Below, one piece after another: positions 15,152 to 22,999 of a stretch of 29,030 nucleotides of DNA (positions are counted from its first letter, which is position 1; each line of letters begins with the position of its first letter). This DNA is from JANYGA01 sp043743145 (GTDB taxonomy: Bacteria; Vulcanimicrobiota; Vulcanimicrobiia; Vulcanimicrobiales; Vulcanimicrobiaceae), in assembly GCA_043743145.1 (NCBI GenBank), contig JAYTXC010000192.1, positions 1 to 29,030 on the forward strand. Reading direction: 5' to 3'. The position numbers were made by a program, and so were the translations under genes. Below the pieces are notes generated by a model. That model saw only the letters and a program-made list of their open reading frames with translations. It was not told the DNA's origin and ran no database searches.

Positions 15152-16305
15152 CGTTTCGGTCGGATGCGGTAAATCGTGTCGGCGAGGTCGTCGGCGACGA
15201 AGAGGCTGCCATCGGGCGCCACGGCGAGTCCCGTCGGACGACCGGAACGCGATTCATCATCGTGTTGATATCCGCCAACGAACGTCGACCATTGTTTGGT
15301 CGGGTCATTCCAATCGATGGTGGTTGCCGGTTCGCCCTGATGCATCGGCACGAAGACGACGCGAGGTTCGACGAGCGGTTTGTGCCAAGATCCATGGAGC
15401 GCGACGAACGCGCCGCCGTGAAAATGTTCGCCGAAATCGTATGCGCCCGAGGCGAAGGGATAAAACGCGGCGCCGATCGGCGTTTCGTACGCGGGCAAAG
15501 CGACGCGCGCGACGGTCTGCCCGGAGCAATCGTGTTTCCCATCGACGGCGCGGTGATTTTCGTAGCAGGCGGGCCAACCGTAATCGGCCGTCGCCACGTG
15601 TGCCGAGACATCATCGAAGATTTCGTAGGGGTGGCCGGGCGCGAGTTCGTCTTGTCCCGCGACGCCTGCCCATAGCGCGTCCGTCGCGGGATCGATCGCG
15701 AGCGCGATCGCGTTGCGAATGTGCGCGGCGCGAATGCGACGATCGCTTCCATCGAAACCCATTTCCTGAATCGTGGCGCGCGTCGCGTCTGATTCGCGAC
15801 AGGTGTTACAGGAAGAGCCGACGCTCGCATAAAGCGAGGTGCGACCGATTGCGACGGTCGTCGTGAGGTGATCGCCACCGCCGCCGGGTCGCTCGACGGC
15901 GATACGCTCGGGCACCGCGCGTGCGATGCGATCGCCCGTGAGATACGGGATGCGCCAGACGCCACCGTAGGTGCCGACGTACAGGCTCCCGGCACCGAGC
16001 GCGACGCCAGCCGCAACCTGATCGGGCATCGTCACGAACGACGATGCGGGATGTGGCGAGCCCATGGCATCGGGAACGATCGCGACGCTGCGGCCATAGG
16101 TGCCGACGATGAGGTCGCCGTTTGGCGCGATGGCGAGCTCGCGCGGTGCGGATACGTGCGCGATCGATTCGATGATGAATCCGTGCGGAACGGTCGGAAG
16201 CATTGGTGCGCTTCGGGCGTCGCTCGTGCGCGCGACGATACCGCCGAGCGCAGTGAAGAGTGCGAGCGTGAAGATGGGCGCGAAGCGAGGTATGCGGCGG
16301 CTCAC
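15148..16305 (-). CDS. Secreted sorbosone/glucose-dehydrogenase-like beta-propeller protein
   Basis: A 385-residue exported protein resembling PQQ-dependent soluble glucose/sorbosone dehydrogenases (six-bladed propeller). A signal peptide or anchor covers about 1-30. Propeller motifs include PRELAIAPNGDLIVGT, GVALGAGSLYVGT, RNAIALAIDP, DYGWPACYE and RPTGLAVAPDGSLFVADD near the C-terminus. An S-S-C-N-T-C-R-E-S segment suggests a disulphide or metal/haem site. The family oxidises sugars in the periplasm, but the substrate here cannot be read from sequence, and some members are not enzymes. The GTG start has a GAGGG site about 10 bases upstream and lies 15 bases after the Crp-type regulator, so the two probably form an operon. 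Confidence 0.8.
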   Translation of the reverse strand: MSRRIPRFAPIFTLALFTALGGIVARTSDARSAPMLPTVPHGFIIESIAHVSAPRELAIAPNGDLIVGTYGRSVAIVPDAMGSPHPASSFVTMPDQVAAGVALGAGSLYVGTYGGVWRIPYLTGDRIARAVPERIAVERPGGGGDHLTTTVAIGRTSLYASVGSSCNTCRESDATRATIQEMGFDGSDRRIRAAHIRNAIALAIDPATDALWAGVAGQDELAPGHPYEIFDDVSAHVATADYGWPACYENHRAVDGKHDCSGQTVARVALPAYETPIGAAFYPFASGAYDFGEHFHGGAFVALHGSWHKPLVEPRVVFVPMHQGEPATTIDWNDPTKQWSTFVGGYQHDDESRSGRPTGLAVAPDGSLFVADDLADTIYRIRPKR

Positions 16306-16320
16306 CGGTCACGCTTTCCC

Positions 16321-16995
16321 TCAATCCAGCGGCAACTCCGCGCGAGGAATGGTGATCGATTTCCCATCGTAGGCAATGCGGCCAGCGCGCGCGAGATTCG
16401 CCATCTCGAGCGAGACCGTCTCACGCGTACTTCCGATGAGCGACGCGATATCGGCGTGGGTAAGCCGCACGTCCAAGAGCGTGCCGTTCGGGTTGGGAAC
16501 GCCGTGTTCCGAGGCGAGACGGATGAAGAGATGCATGAGTCGGTCGCTGATTTTCGCGTAGGCGAGATCTTCCATCGTGGCCGACGCATCGCCGAGACGA
16601 TCGCTGAGAATTTTCGCGACGTTGATGGCGAGGGTCGGGTTGCCGGCGAGCAACGCGAAGAGATCGTCGGCTTTCGCGGTGCAGAGCAAACATTCATCGA
16701 TGCACACGGCGTGCGTCGTGCGCGGCAGATTGTCGAAGAGCGTCTCTTCACCAAAGATGTCGCCTGCGCCCAAAACGGCGACGGTCACTTCTTTTCCGTC
16801 GGGAGTGAGACGCGTGATGCGGACTTTGCCGCGCTTGATGAGATAGACGACCCGCGTCGGATCGCCTTGGTCGAAGACGAGCGAGCGTTTTGGAAAGATA
16901 CACGTCTTGAAGATGTGTTCGCTATTTTGGACCGCATCGTCGCTCGCACCGCCGAAAAGACGGTTCTGTTGGAGGTACCAGACCTTATTTTCCAT
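16321..16995 (-). CDS. Crp/Fnr-family transcription regulator
   Basis: A 224-residue DNA-binding regulator. The N-terminal cyclic-nucleotide-binding-like barrel carries GDPTRVVYLIKRGKVRIT and LGAGDIFGEETLFDN (the phosphate-binding-cassette position). A long dimerisation helix follows, then a C-terminal winged helix-turn-helix with LTHADIASLIGSTRETVS, the typical Crp recognition helix. ATG 16995 (MENKVWYL) has a GAGGG ribosome site 8 bases upstream and gives the usual length. An ATG at 17076 would add 27 residues and has no ribosome site, but a weak TATTCT lies 7 bases before it. There is no Fnr-type N-terminal Cys cluster. It precedes and probably co-transcribes with the dehydrogenase-like gene. 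Confidence 0.88.
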   Translation of the reverse strand: MENKVWYLQQNRLFGGASDDAVQNSEHIFKTCIFPKRSLVFDQGDPTRVVYLIKRGKVRITRLTPDGKEVTVAVLGAGDIFGEETLFDNLPRTTHAVCIDECLLCTAKADDLFALLAGNPTLAINVAKILSDRLGDASATMEDLAYAKISDRLMHLFIRLASEHGVPNPNGTLLDVRLTHADIASLIGSTRETVSLEMANLARAGRIAYDGKSITIPRAELPLD

Positions 16996-17187
16996 ATTGG
17001 GCCCTCGCTGTCCCCATGCGTGGGCTTCGGCATCGAAGGCGAGCTTACCGTAGGTCGCGAGATCCCGTTGGTTCATAAACGAAAGAATAACGCAAAGAGG
17101 GCAAATCCGAACGTAAGCGGGCGTACGTCGACGACCCGTCCAAATTTGCCGAACGATGCCCGCTCGATACGTTCGTCGACCCGTCGA

Positions 17188-17412
17188 ATAATCGCGCCAA
17201 TCGAGCAAGGCGCTGCGCTCCGTACGCAAACCGCTGCCTCGAGTCTGGGACGAGCGCTCGGATCGGCATCGGTCGCATGGCTATTTGGCGTTTCGGCCGC
17301 GGCGCCGTTCTGGCTTGCGGCGATGCTCCTTGTCGGCAGTGTGACGTGTCTCGTAAGGAGCGGCGGCATGGGGCAAGCGTTCGAAGTTGCATCGTCGGCG
17401 CGCCATGCTTAA
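17188..17412 (+). pseudogene. Remnant of an MFS transporter C-terminus
   Basis: In one + frame the sequence suddenly becomes membrane-like: I-E-Q-G-A-A-L-R-T-Q-T-A-A-S-S-L-G-R-A-L-G, then WLFGVSAAAPFWLAAMLLVG and CLVRSGG, ending at a TAG-free tail and stop. This matches the last two helices of drug-exporter MFS proteins (EQG…slGralG…apFwlaa). Upstream in the same frame there is only antisense of the Crp gene, so the first ten or so helices are missing. I read it as a decayed fragment left by a deletion or insertion. It has no start of its own. Confidence 0.55.
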
Positions 17413-17596
17413 CGTCGGCATCGACTCGCCTGCGAGAACCGATCTCGCTGTGTGCCGGGGCACTCGATGATCGTCGTGGTCATTGCCGATTCGAGACAGT
17501 AAATGTGGGAATAACCAAGGGCTGGCACGGATCGTCGGCGTGATCCGCTTCCCGCAAAAGTGCACGCACAATTCGAATAGTAGGACTCTGATACCG
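17413..17596. other. Intergenic region upstream of the copper ATPase
   Basis: About 180 bases between the MFS remnant and the ATPase start. It presumably holds the ATPase promoter, but I find no convincing -35/-10 pair, no CueR-type or CsoR-type dyad, and no copy of the TACTACA…TGTAGTA palindrome that marks the efflux operon further on. Confidence 0.5.
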
Positions 17597-20191
17597 ATGG
17601 ATCTGGGCAAGCAAACGTCGTCGGCGCAAATAGCGTTCGATCCCGTATGTGGAATGGTCGTCGATGCTTCGAAAGCCGATCACCGCTATGACGAAAACGG
17701 TCAGACGGTTTTCTTTTGTTCGGCGAAATGCAAGAACACGTTCGTCGCCGACTCGTCAGCCTATGCTTCGTCTGATCTTGCCGCGGGCGCTATCTATACG
17801 TGCCCGATGCACCAGGAGATCAACGAAAAGCGGCCAGGAACGTGTTCGATCTGCAAAATGAAGCTGAAACCGCAAATCGATATCGGATCCGCGACAGATC
17901 CCGTTTGCGGCATGGACGTCGCTATCGCTTCGGCCGAACATCGCTACGATTTCGAAAGCGTGACGTTCTTTTTCTGCTCCGTTAGCTGCCGTACGAAATT
18001 CATCGCCGACCCGAGTGGATATTCCCGACCACGCCCGCAGCGCGACGCAGCCGCGATTTCGAGCGGAGCCAATGAGACGTACACGTGTCCGATGCATCCG
18101 GAAATTCGGCGCGATGGCCCCGGTAGTTGCCCGATCTGTGGGATGGCGCTCGAACCGCTCGTCGCGACGGCGGAGATGCAGCCAAACCACGAACTCATCG
18201 ATATGACGCGCCGCCTTTGGATCGGGGCGGTGTTAGCGATACCCATTCTGATCCTCGAAATGGGTGGGCACGTGCCATCGCTCGGCTTGCATCGCCTCGT
18301 CTCGCCGAACCTTGCCACGTGGATCGAGTTCATTCTGGCGACGCCCGTCGTTCTTTGGGGCGGCGCTCCATTCTTCGAGCGCGCCTGGACCTCGGTCATT
18401 AACCGCAGCCTGAATATGTTCAGTCTGATCGCCCTCGGAACGGGTGCCGCCTACGCGTATAGCGTCGTTGCGACGATCGTTCCCGGTATATTTCCGACGG
18501 GTTTTCGCAGCATGGACGGCACCGTTGCCGTGTACTTCGAAGCGGCAGCCGTCATCACGGTCCTCGTGCTGCTCGGTCAAGTGCTCGAGTTGCGAGCGCG
18601 TGAACAGACGGGCGGCGCGATTCGCGCGTTGCTTAACTTGGCGCCGAAGATGGCAATTCGTATCGCCGCGAGCGGCGCAGACGAAGAAATCTCTCTCGAT
18701 CGCGTTGCGATCGGGGACAAGCTTCGCGTGCGTCCGGGCAGCGGTGTTCCCGTCGATGGTGAAGTCGTCGATGGATCGGGTGCCGTCGACGAATCGATGG
18801 TAACGGGCGAGTCGATGCCTTCTGCCAAAGGCGTCGGCGATAAACTCATCGGCGGTACGGTGAATGGAACGGGCTCGCTTGTAATGCGGGCCGATGCGAT
18901 CGGTTCGGAGACGATGCTTTCGCGTATCGTCGCTATGGTCGCAGACGCTCAGCGAAGCCGTGCACCGATCCAACGCGTCGCCGATATCGTCGCGGGCATC
19001 TTCGTTCCGGCCGTCCTCGTCGCGGCGATTGTTTCGTTTTTCGCCTGGGCGATTTGGGGACCGTCACCCGCGCTTGCCTACGGCCTTATCGCGGCTGTCT
19101 CCGTGCTTATCATCGCGTGCCCGTGCGCGCTCGGACTTGCGACGCCAATGAGCATCGGCGTCGCCGTCGGCAAAGGTGCGGGCGCGGGCGTACTCATCAA
19201 ATCGGCGGAGGCACTCGAGCGGATGGAAAAAGTAACGGTGCTCGTTGTCGATAAAACGGGAACGCTTACGGAAGGTCGTCCGAAGGTTACCGCGGTCGTT
19301 TGCGCATCCGGGTTTGTCGAGTCCGATGTCATTGCGATGGCGGCGAGTCTCGAACGTTTGAGCGAACACCCACTTGCCGCTGCGATCGTCGCTGCGGCAA
19401 AAAATCGCGGCAGCGTCATCAACGATGCTACCGATTTCGTTTCGCTCACCGGCAAGGGCGTTAAAGGCAAAGTCGGCACGCGCTCCACCGCCCTCGGGAA
19501 CATGAAAATGATGGCCGATGTCAGTGCGTATGATGCAGCCCTCATCACGCAAGCGGACGCATTTCGCACGAGCGGTGCGACGGCACTCTTCCTCGCCGTC
19601 GATGGCGTCATGGCCGCAACGATTGCGATTGCGGATCCGATCAAAGCGTCGAGTGCGGCTGCGCTCGAACGTCTGCGGGCGGACGGTCTTCGGGTGGTGA
19701 TGCTAACCGGAGACAATCGAATTACCGCTGCGGCAGTAGCGCAAGAACTCGGAATCACCGAAGTCGAAGCCGACGTGTTACCGGAAGATAAGCATCGTAT
19801 CGTCAGAGATCTCAAAGCGAAGGGGGAGATCGTCGCCATGGCCGGGGATGGCGTGAACGACGCGCCCGCGCTCGCCGCGGCAGATGTCGGCATCGCCATG
19901 GGCACGGGCACGGACGTCGCGATTGCGAGCGCCGGTATTACGCTCGTCAAAGGCGACCTCGCGGGAATCGTGCGCGCGCGGACGCTGAGCCGCATGACGA
20001 TGCGTAATATCCGTCAGAATCTCTTCTTCGCGTTCGCCTATAACGTCGTCGGCATTCCGATCGCGGCGGGTGTGCTCTATCCGACTTTCGGGATCTTACT
20101 GAGTCCGATTATCGCAGCGCTCGCGATGTCGTTTAGTTCCGTCTCGGTTATCACAAATGCGTTGCGTTTGCGAACGGTAAAGCTCGAGTGA
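17597..20191 (+). CDS. Copper-exporting P1B-type ATPase with duplicated YHS and heavy-metal-binding domains
   Basis: An 864-residue membrane ATPase expected to pump Cu(I) out of the cytoplasm. The N-terminus has two tandem modules: YHS (about 14-57, DPVCGM and FFCSAKC), HMBD (67-91, YTCPMH…CSICKM), YHS (100-143, DPVCGM and FFCSVSC) and HMBD (162-187, YTCPMH…CPICGM). There is no ferredoxin-like HMA domain. The pump core shows TGES (403-406), CPC (509-511 region, ACPCALGLATP), DKTGT with the phosphorylated Asp552, SEHP (589-592) and GDGVNDAP (750-757). The YN in helix 7 and MSFSSVSV in helix 8 are typical of Cu(I) pumps. ATG 17597 has an AGGA 11 bases upstream. In-frame codons further 5' (GTG/TTG from 17483) look noncoding. 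It converges on the efflux operon. Confidence 0.95.
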   Translation: MDLGKQTSSAQIAFDPVCGMVVDASKADHRYDENGQTVFFCSAKCKNTFVADSSAYASSDLAAGAIYTCPMHQEINEKRPGTCSICKMKLKPQIDIGSATDPVCGMDVAIASAEHRYDFESVTFFFCSVSCRTKFIADPSGYSRPRPQRDAAAISSGANETYTCPMHPEIRRDGPGSCPICGMALEPLVATAEMQPNHELIDMTRRLWIGAVLAIPILILEMGGHVPSLGLHRLVSPNLATWIEFILATPVVLWGGAPFFERAWTSVINRSLNMFSLIALGTGAAYAYSVVATIVPGIFPTGFRSMDGTVAVYFEAAAVITVLVLLGQVLELRAREQTGGAIRALLNLAPKMAIRIAASGADEEISLDRVAIGDKLRVRPGSGVPVDGEVVDGSGAVDESMVTGESMPSAKGVGDKLIGGTVNGTGSLVMRADAIGSETMLSRIVAMVADAQRSRAPIQRVADIVAGIFVPAVLVAAIVSFFAWAIWGPSPALAYGLIAAVSVLIIACPCALGLATPMSIGVAVGKGAGAGVLIKSAEALERMEKVTVLVVDKTGTLTEGRPKVTAVVCASGFVESDVIAMAASLERLSEHPLAAAIVAAAKNRGSVINDATDFVSLTGKGVKGKVGTRSTALGNMKMMADVSAYDAALITQADAFRTSGATALFLAVDGVMAATIAIADPIKASSAAALERLRADGLRVVMLTGDNRITAAAVAQELGITEVEADVLPEDKHRIVRDLKAKGEIVAMAGDGVNDAPALAAADVGIAMGTGTDVAIASAGITLVKGDLAGIVRARTLSRMTMRNIRQNLFFAFAYNVVGIPIAAGVLYPTFGILLSPIIAALAMSFSSVSVITNALRLRTVKLE

Positions 20192-20246
20192 GCACGCGAT
20201 CATTGTCGGAATAATCGTCGATTATCCCCGCCGTTCGAGAATCCAG

Positions 20247-21515
20247 TTAACCCTTGTCCGAACTAACCGCGTAGGGCAAGAGCTCGTACGCACCATCGGT
20301 GACGACACGAGATACGGTGCGCAACTGCGCAGCTTGCACCGCTGCATAGCCGTGTGACTGGAGGGCGATGCGGATCGCGATGCGCCGAAATGCGCCGCCA
20401 GCGATCGGTGCGAAAACAAGTGGAGTTCCGGTCTCGGGATCCTTGACGATTGCGCCGACCGGAACGACGTAAGCATCGGCGATCGTGCGGACGGTAATGC
20501 GGGCCGACGCGGTAGCGCCCGGGCGTAAGCGAAATGTCCCAACCGGAGTGATGTACGCTTGTAATGTTCGGGTTGCGGCGTCGAGCGATGCATTGACGGT
20601 CGAAATCGTGCCCGCTACGAGAGTTTGCGATCCGTTGATCGAAACTTCCGTCGGATCGCCTGGCTTCACCGCATTCGCTTGATCTTCGCTGAGTCGTACC
20701 GCCACCATCGCTTTCGAAGGGTCGACAATGGTGAGGACGCTCGCCGTCGTGTCGACGACTTCGCCCGGGCCTTTAAGGCGCGCCGTGACGACGCCATCGA
20801 AGGGCGCGGTCAGCGTCAAGAGCGAGGCACGCGTCTGCGCTGTCGCAAGCGAGGCTTGCGATTGCGCGAGCTGGGCACGTGCGACATCGACATCCTGATA
20901 GCGCGGACCAGCGATCAAAAGCGATCCGGCTTGTTGCTTGTCGTGCAGCTGCGCAACGGCATCGGCGTACGATGCCTGCGCCGCTTCGACATCACGTCGC
21001 GCGGCGATGCCGACCGATGCGAGCGATTGTTGGCGTTGTAATTCCGCGCGCGACGTTCGGACTTTTGCTTCGATCCCGACGACAAGCGCGCGATTCTGCG
21101 CGACCTCTTGTGGTCGAGCACCGGCGCGAGCTTTCGCGAGTTGGGCCGATGCGGCATTGACATCAGCCACACCCTGCGCGACGTCCCGATTCGCCAGACG
21201 ATCGTCGAGATGCGCGAGCACCTCGCCGCGCGAAACGCGATCGCCTACCGCCACTCCGACTGACGCGATCAGTCCGGCCGTCGGAAAGGTGAGATTGGCC
21301 TGAGCCCCAGCGCCCGGAATCACTTCACCGTTTGCGGTAATCGTGCCGCTCAGCGAGCGATGTTGCACGATCGCGTATTTGACGGAGACGGCGGGACGAT
21401 TGACCGTCCCGGGCGCTGCGGTTGCCTCAGGTGCGGCATCGGGTGCGGGTTTGGAACAGCCTCCTAGAACGGCGACCACGAGCGCGAATGAAGCGACTCG
21501 ATAGAAGTAGGTCAT
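20247..21515 (-). CDS. RND efflux periplasmic adaptor lipoprotein (HlyD/MFP family)
   Basis: A 422-residue membrane-fusion protein that bridges the inner-membrane pump and the outer-membrane channel. A lipoprotein signal ends at L-G-G-C with Cys20 as the lipidation site. A barrel-sandwich half motif (about 80-105, GLIASVGVAVGDRVSRGEVLAHLDD) is followed by an Ala/Gln-rich coiled-coil hairpin (about 108-240). The second half-barrel LTAPFDGVVTARLKGPGEVV and beta-barrel/membrane-proximal domains complete the protein. No His/Met-rich metal-binding extension is seen, so this is not an obvious CusB/CzcB type. Its ATG overlaps the TolC-like stop by four bases (ATGA). It is the last gene of the operon, an unusual position because adaptors are more often encoded first. 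Confidence 0.92.
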   Translation of the reverse strand: MTYFYRVASFALVVAVLGGCSKPAPDAAPEATAAPGTVNRPAVSVKYAIVQHRSLSGTITANGEVIPGAGAQANLTFPTAGLIASVGVAVGDRVSRGEVLAHLDDRLANRDVAQGVADVNAASAQLAKARAGARPQEVAQNRALVVGIEAKVRTSRAELQRQQSLASVGIAARRDVEAAQASYADAVAQLHDKQQAGSLLIAGPRYQDVDVARAQLAQSQASLATAQTRASLLTLTAPFDGVVTARLKGPGEVVDTTASVLTIVDPSKAMVAVRLSEDQANAVKPGDPTEVSINGSQTLVAGTISTVNASLDAATRTLQAYITPVGTFRLRPGATASARITVRTIADAYVVPVGAIVKDPETGTPLVFAPIAGGAFRRIAIRIALQSHGYAAVQAAQLRTVSRVVTDGAYELLPYAVSSDKG

Positions 21516-22999
21516 GGCGCGATCGGATCTCCCAAAAGTATACGAAGTTTAGCGATGGCGGCCGCGTGATCGCCGCGCGCTTGATCTCGCTCCGTCCGCG
21601 CCGTTGTTGCCGTGGTACGGGCCGCAATGATATCGAGCGTGCCAAGCGCCCCTTGGCGGAAACCGAATCGCGCGATCCGCAAACCCTTATCGGCTTGACG
21701 CACCGATTCGTCAGAAAAGTCCAGCCGCGTACGACTCGATTCGATGGCTTCACGTGCCGCCGCAATCGACGCGCGTAATTGTAACTCGCGCCCGGCGAGT
21801 TGAGCGAGCGAGGTGGTCGCGTTTGCACGTGCTTCGCTTTCCACGCCGCGAATTGTGCCAAAATCGACGACGGGGAAACTGACGCCAAGCGAGGCGGTCG
21901 CACCGCTCGAAATACGGTTGCCAGAATCCGGTGCGCGTTGTACGAGATAGCCGGCATTTAGGGAGAGCGCGGGACGACGTTGAGCGCGAGCCGCATCAAG
22001 CTGTGCGTTCGAACGCGCGAGCGTCGCGCGTAGTTGTGCGGAAGTGGGATCGCGCGCGAGCGCGAGTTCGACCGTCGCCGCATCGAGCGTTGTGTCTACG
22101 CCCGAATCGATCGACAACGTCGCGGCGGGGTCGACCGCGCGGCCGACAAGCGCGCCGAGAGTTATCGCGTTTTGGCGCAGTGACGACCGGGCTTGGGCGA
22201 GTTCGCCCTGCGCGTGACGCAGCTCGACCGTAACGCGTAACACTTCGAATCCGCCGACGGCCCCCGCCCGCTCGCGCAAACGCGCGATCGTGACGAGATC
22301 GTTCGCGCTCTGTACGTTCCGCTCGGCCGCAGAGATACGCGTTTGCGTCGCGGAGAGCGCGTAGTACCCCTCGACAATCCGAATGCGAACGTCGCGCGCA
22401 GCGGCTTCCGCAAAGTTACGCGCGAGCATTACGTCATACGCTGCGACAGCGCGCGCGAATTTGATTCCTGGCGACACCTGTTGCGACAAGCCGGCCGCGA
22501 ATTGTTGCAATCGCCCGACTCCGCCCGGTACGTCTTGCGTGATCGCGGGTTGGACGATGAACTGCAGGGGTGTTCGTGCCGCTTGCGCGACGCGCGCTTG
22601 TGCAGAGACGATGAGCGATCGCGCGGCAAGAAGATCAGGATTTCGAACGTCAGCCTCTCGAAGCACAACATCGAGCGTCAGCAGGCCGGACATCGGAGCG
22701 TCTGCGAGCGAAGGGCTCAAATTCGGCGTGATGCTGGTGGCCGCGAGTGACGACACGTCGGATGCCCTCGAAGTCTTCGCGCTCGGATTTGCTGCTGGGG
22801 AAGCCATCCGTGCCGGCGGTGACGACGTTTGCGGCAGGCTTGCTCGTTCCGACGGGACCGACGCCGTAGCGGCCGTAGCGGCACCAGACGTCGCAAGCGC
22901 TGGCCGCGGAGCCGAGACTTGCGCGAACGATGGGGCGGGCGCCGCAGCGAACGCGAGCGCTAAAAATGGAAGCAGTCGAAGGAGGTTCGGTCTGGTCAT
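21512..22999 (-). CDS. TolC-like outer-membrane efflux protein
   Basis: A 495-residue outer-membrane channel of the OEP family. It has a signal peptide (about 1-27, ending S-F-A-Q) and a Ser/Ala/Pro-rich linker to about residue 95. Two repeats of long coiled-coil helices follow, with the usual features: LTLDVVLREADVRNPDL, READVRNPDLLAARS and VVEGYYALSATQTRI-like helices in the first half, and SLNAGYLVQRAPDSG plus GVSFPVVDFG in the second. The long low-complexity N-terminal linker is atypical. The ATG overlaps the RND pump stop by four bases and the stop overlaps the adaptor start, so all three subunits of one tripartite pump are translated in a coupled way. Confidence 0.92.
   Translation of the reverse strand: MTRPNLLRLLPFLALAFAAAPAPSFAQVSAPRPALATSGAATAATASVPSERASLPQTSSPPARMASPAANPSAKTSRASDVSSLAATSITPNLSPSLADAPMSGLLTLDVVLREADVRNPDLLAARSLIVSAQARVAQAARTPLQFIVQPAITQDVPGGVGRLQQFAAGLSQQVSPGIKFARAVAAYDVMLARNFAEAAARDVRIRIVEGYYALSATQTRISAAERNVQSANDLVTIARLRERAGAVGGFEVLRVTVELRHAQGELAQARSSLRQNAITLGALVGRAVDPAATLSIDSGVDTTLDAATVELALARDPTSAQLRATLARSNAQLDAARAQRRPALSLNAGYLVQRAPDSGNRISSGATASLGVSFPVVDFGTIRGVESEARANATTSLAQLAGRELQLRASIAAAREAIESSRTRLDFSDESVRQADKGLRIARFGFRQGALGTLDIIAARTTATTARTERDQARGDHAAAIAKLRILLGDPIAP

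Noticed and set aside
15868..17160. Upstream part of a long + frame ending in the MFS-like remnant
   Set aside because: This part is antisense to the dehydrogenase-like and Crp genes; only the last ~75 codons show membrane-protein character.
20208..20227. Inverted repeat between the convergent ATPase and adaptor genes as a terminator
   Set aside because: The stem is AT-rich (ATAATCG/CGATTAT) with almost no loop and no T-run on either side; termination here is possible but not supported.
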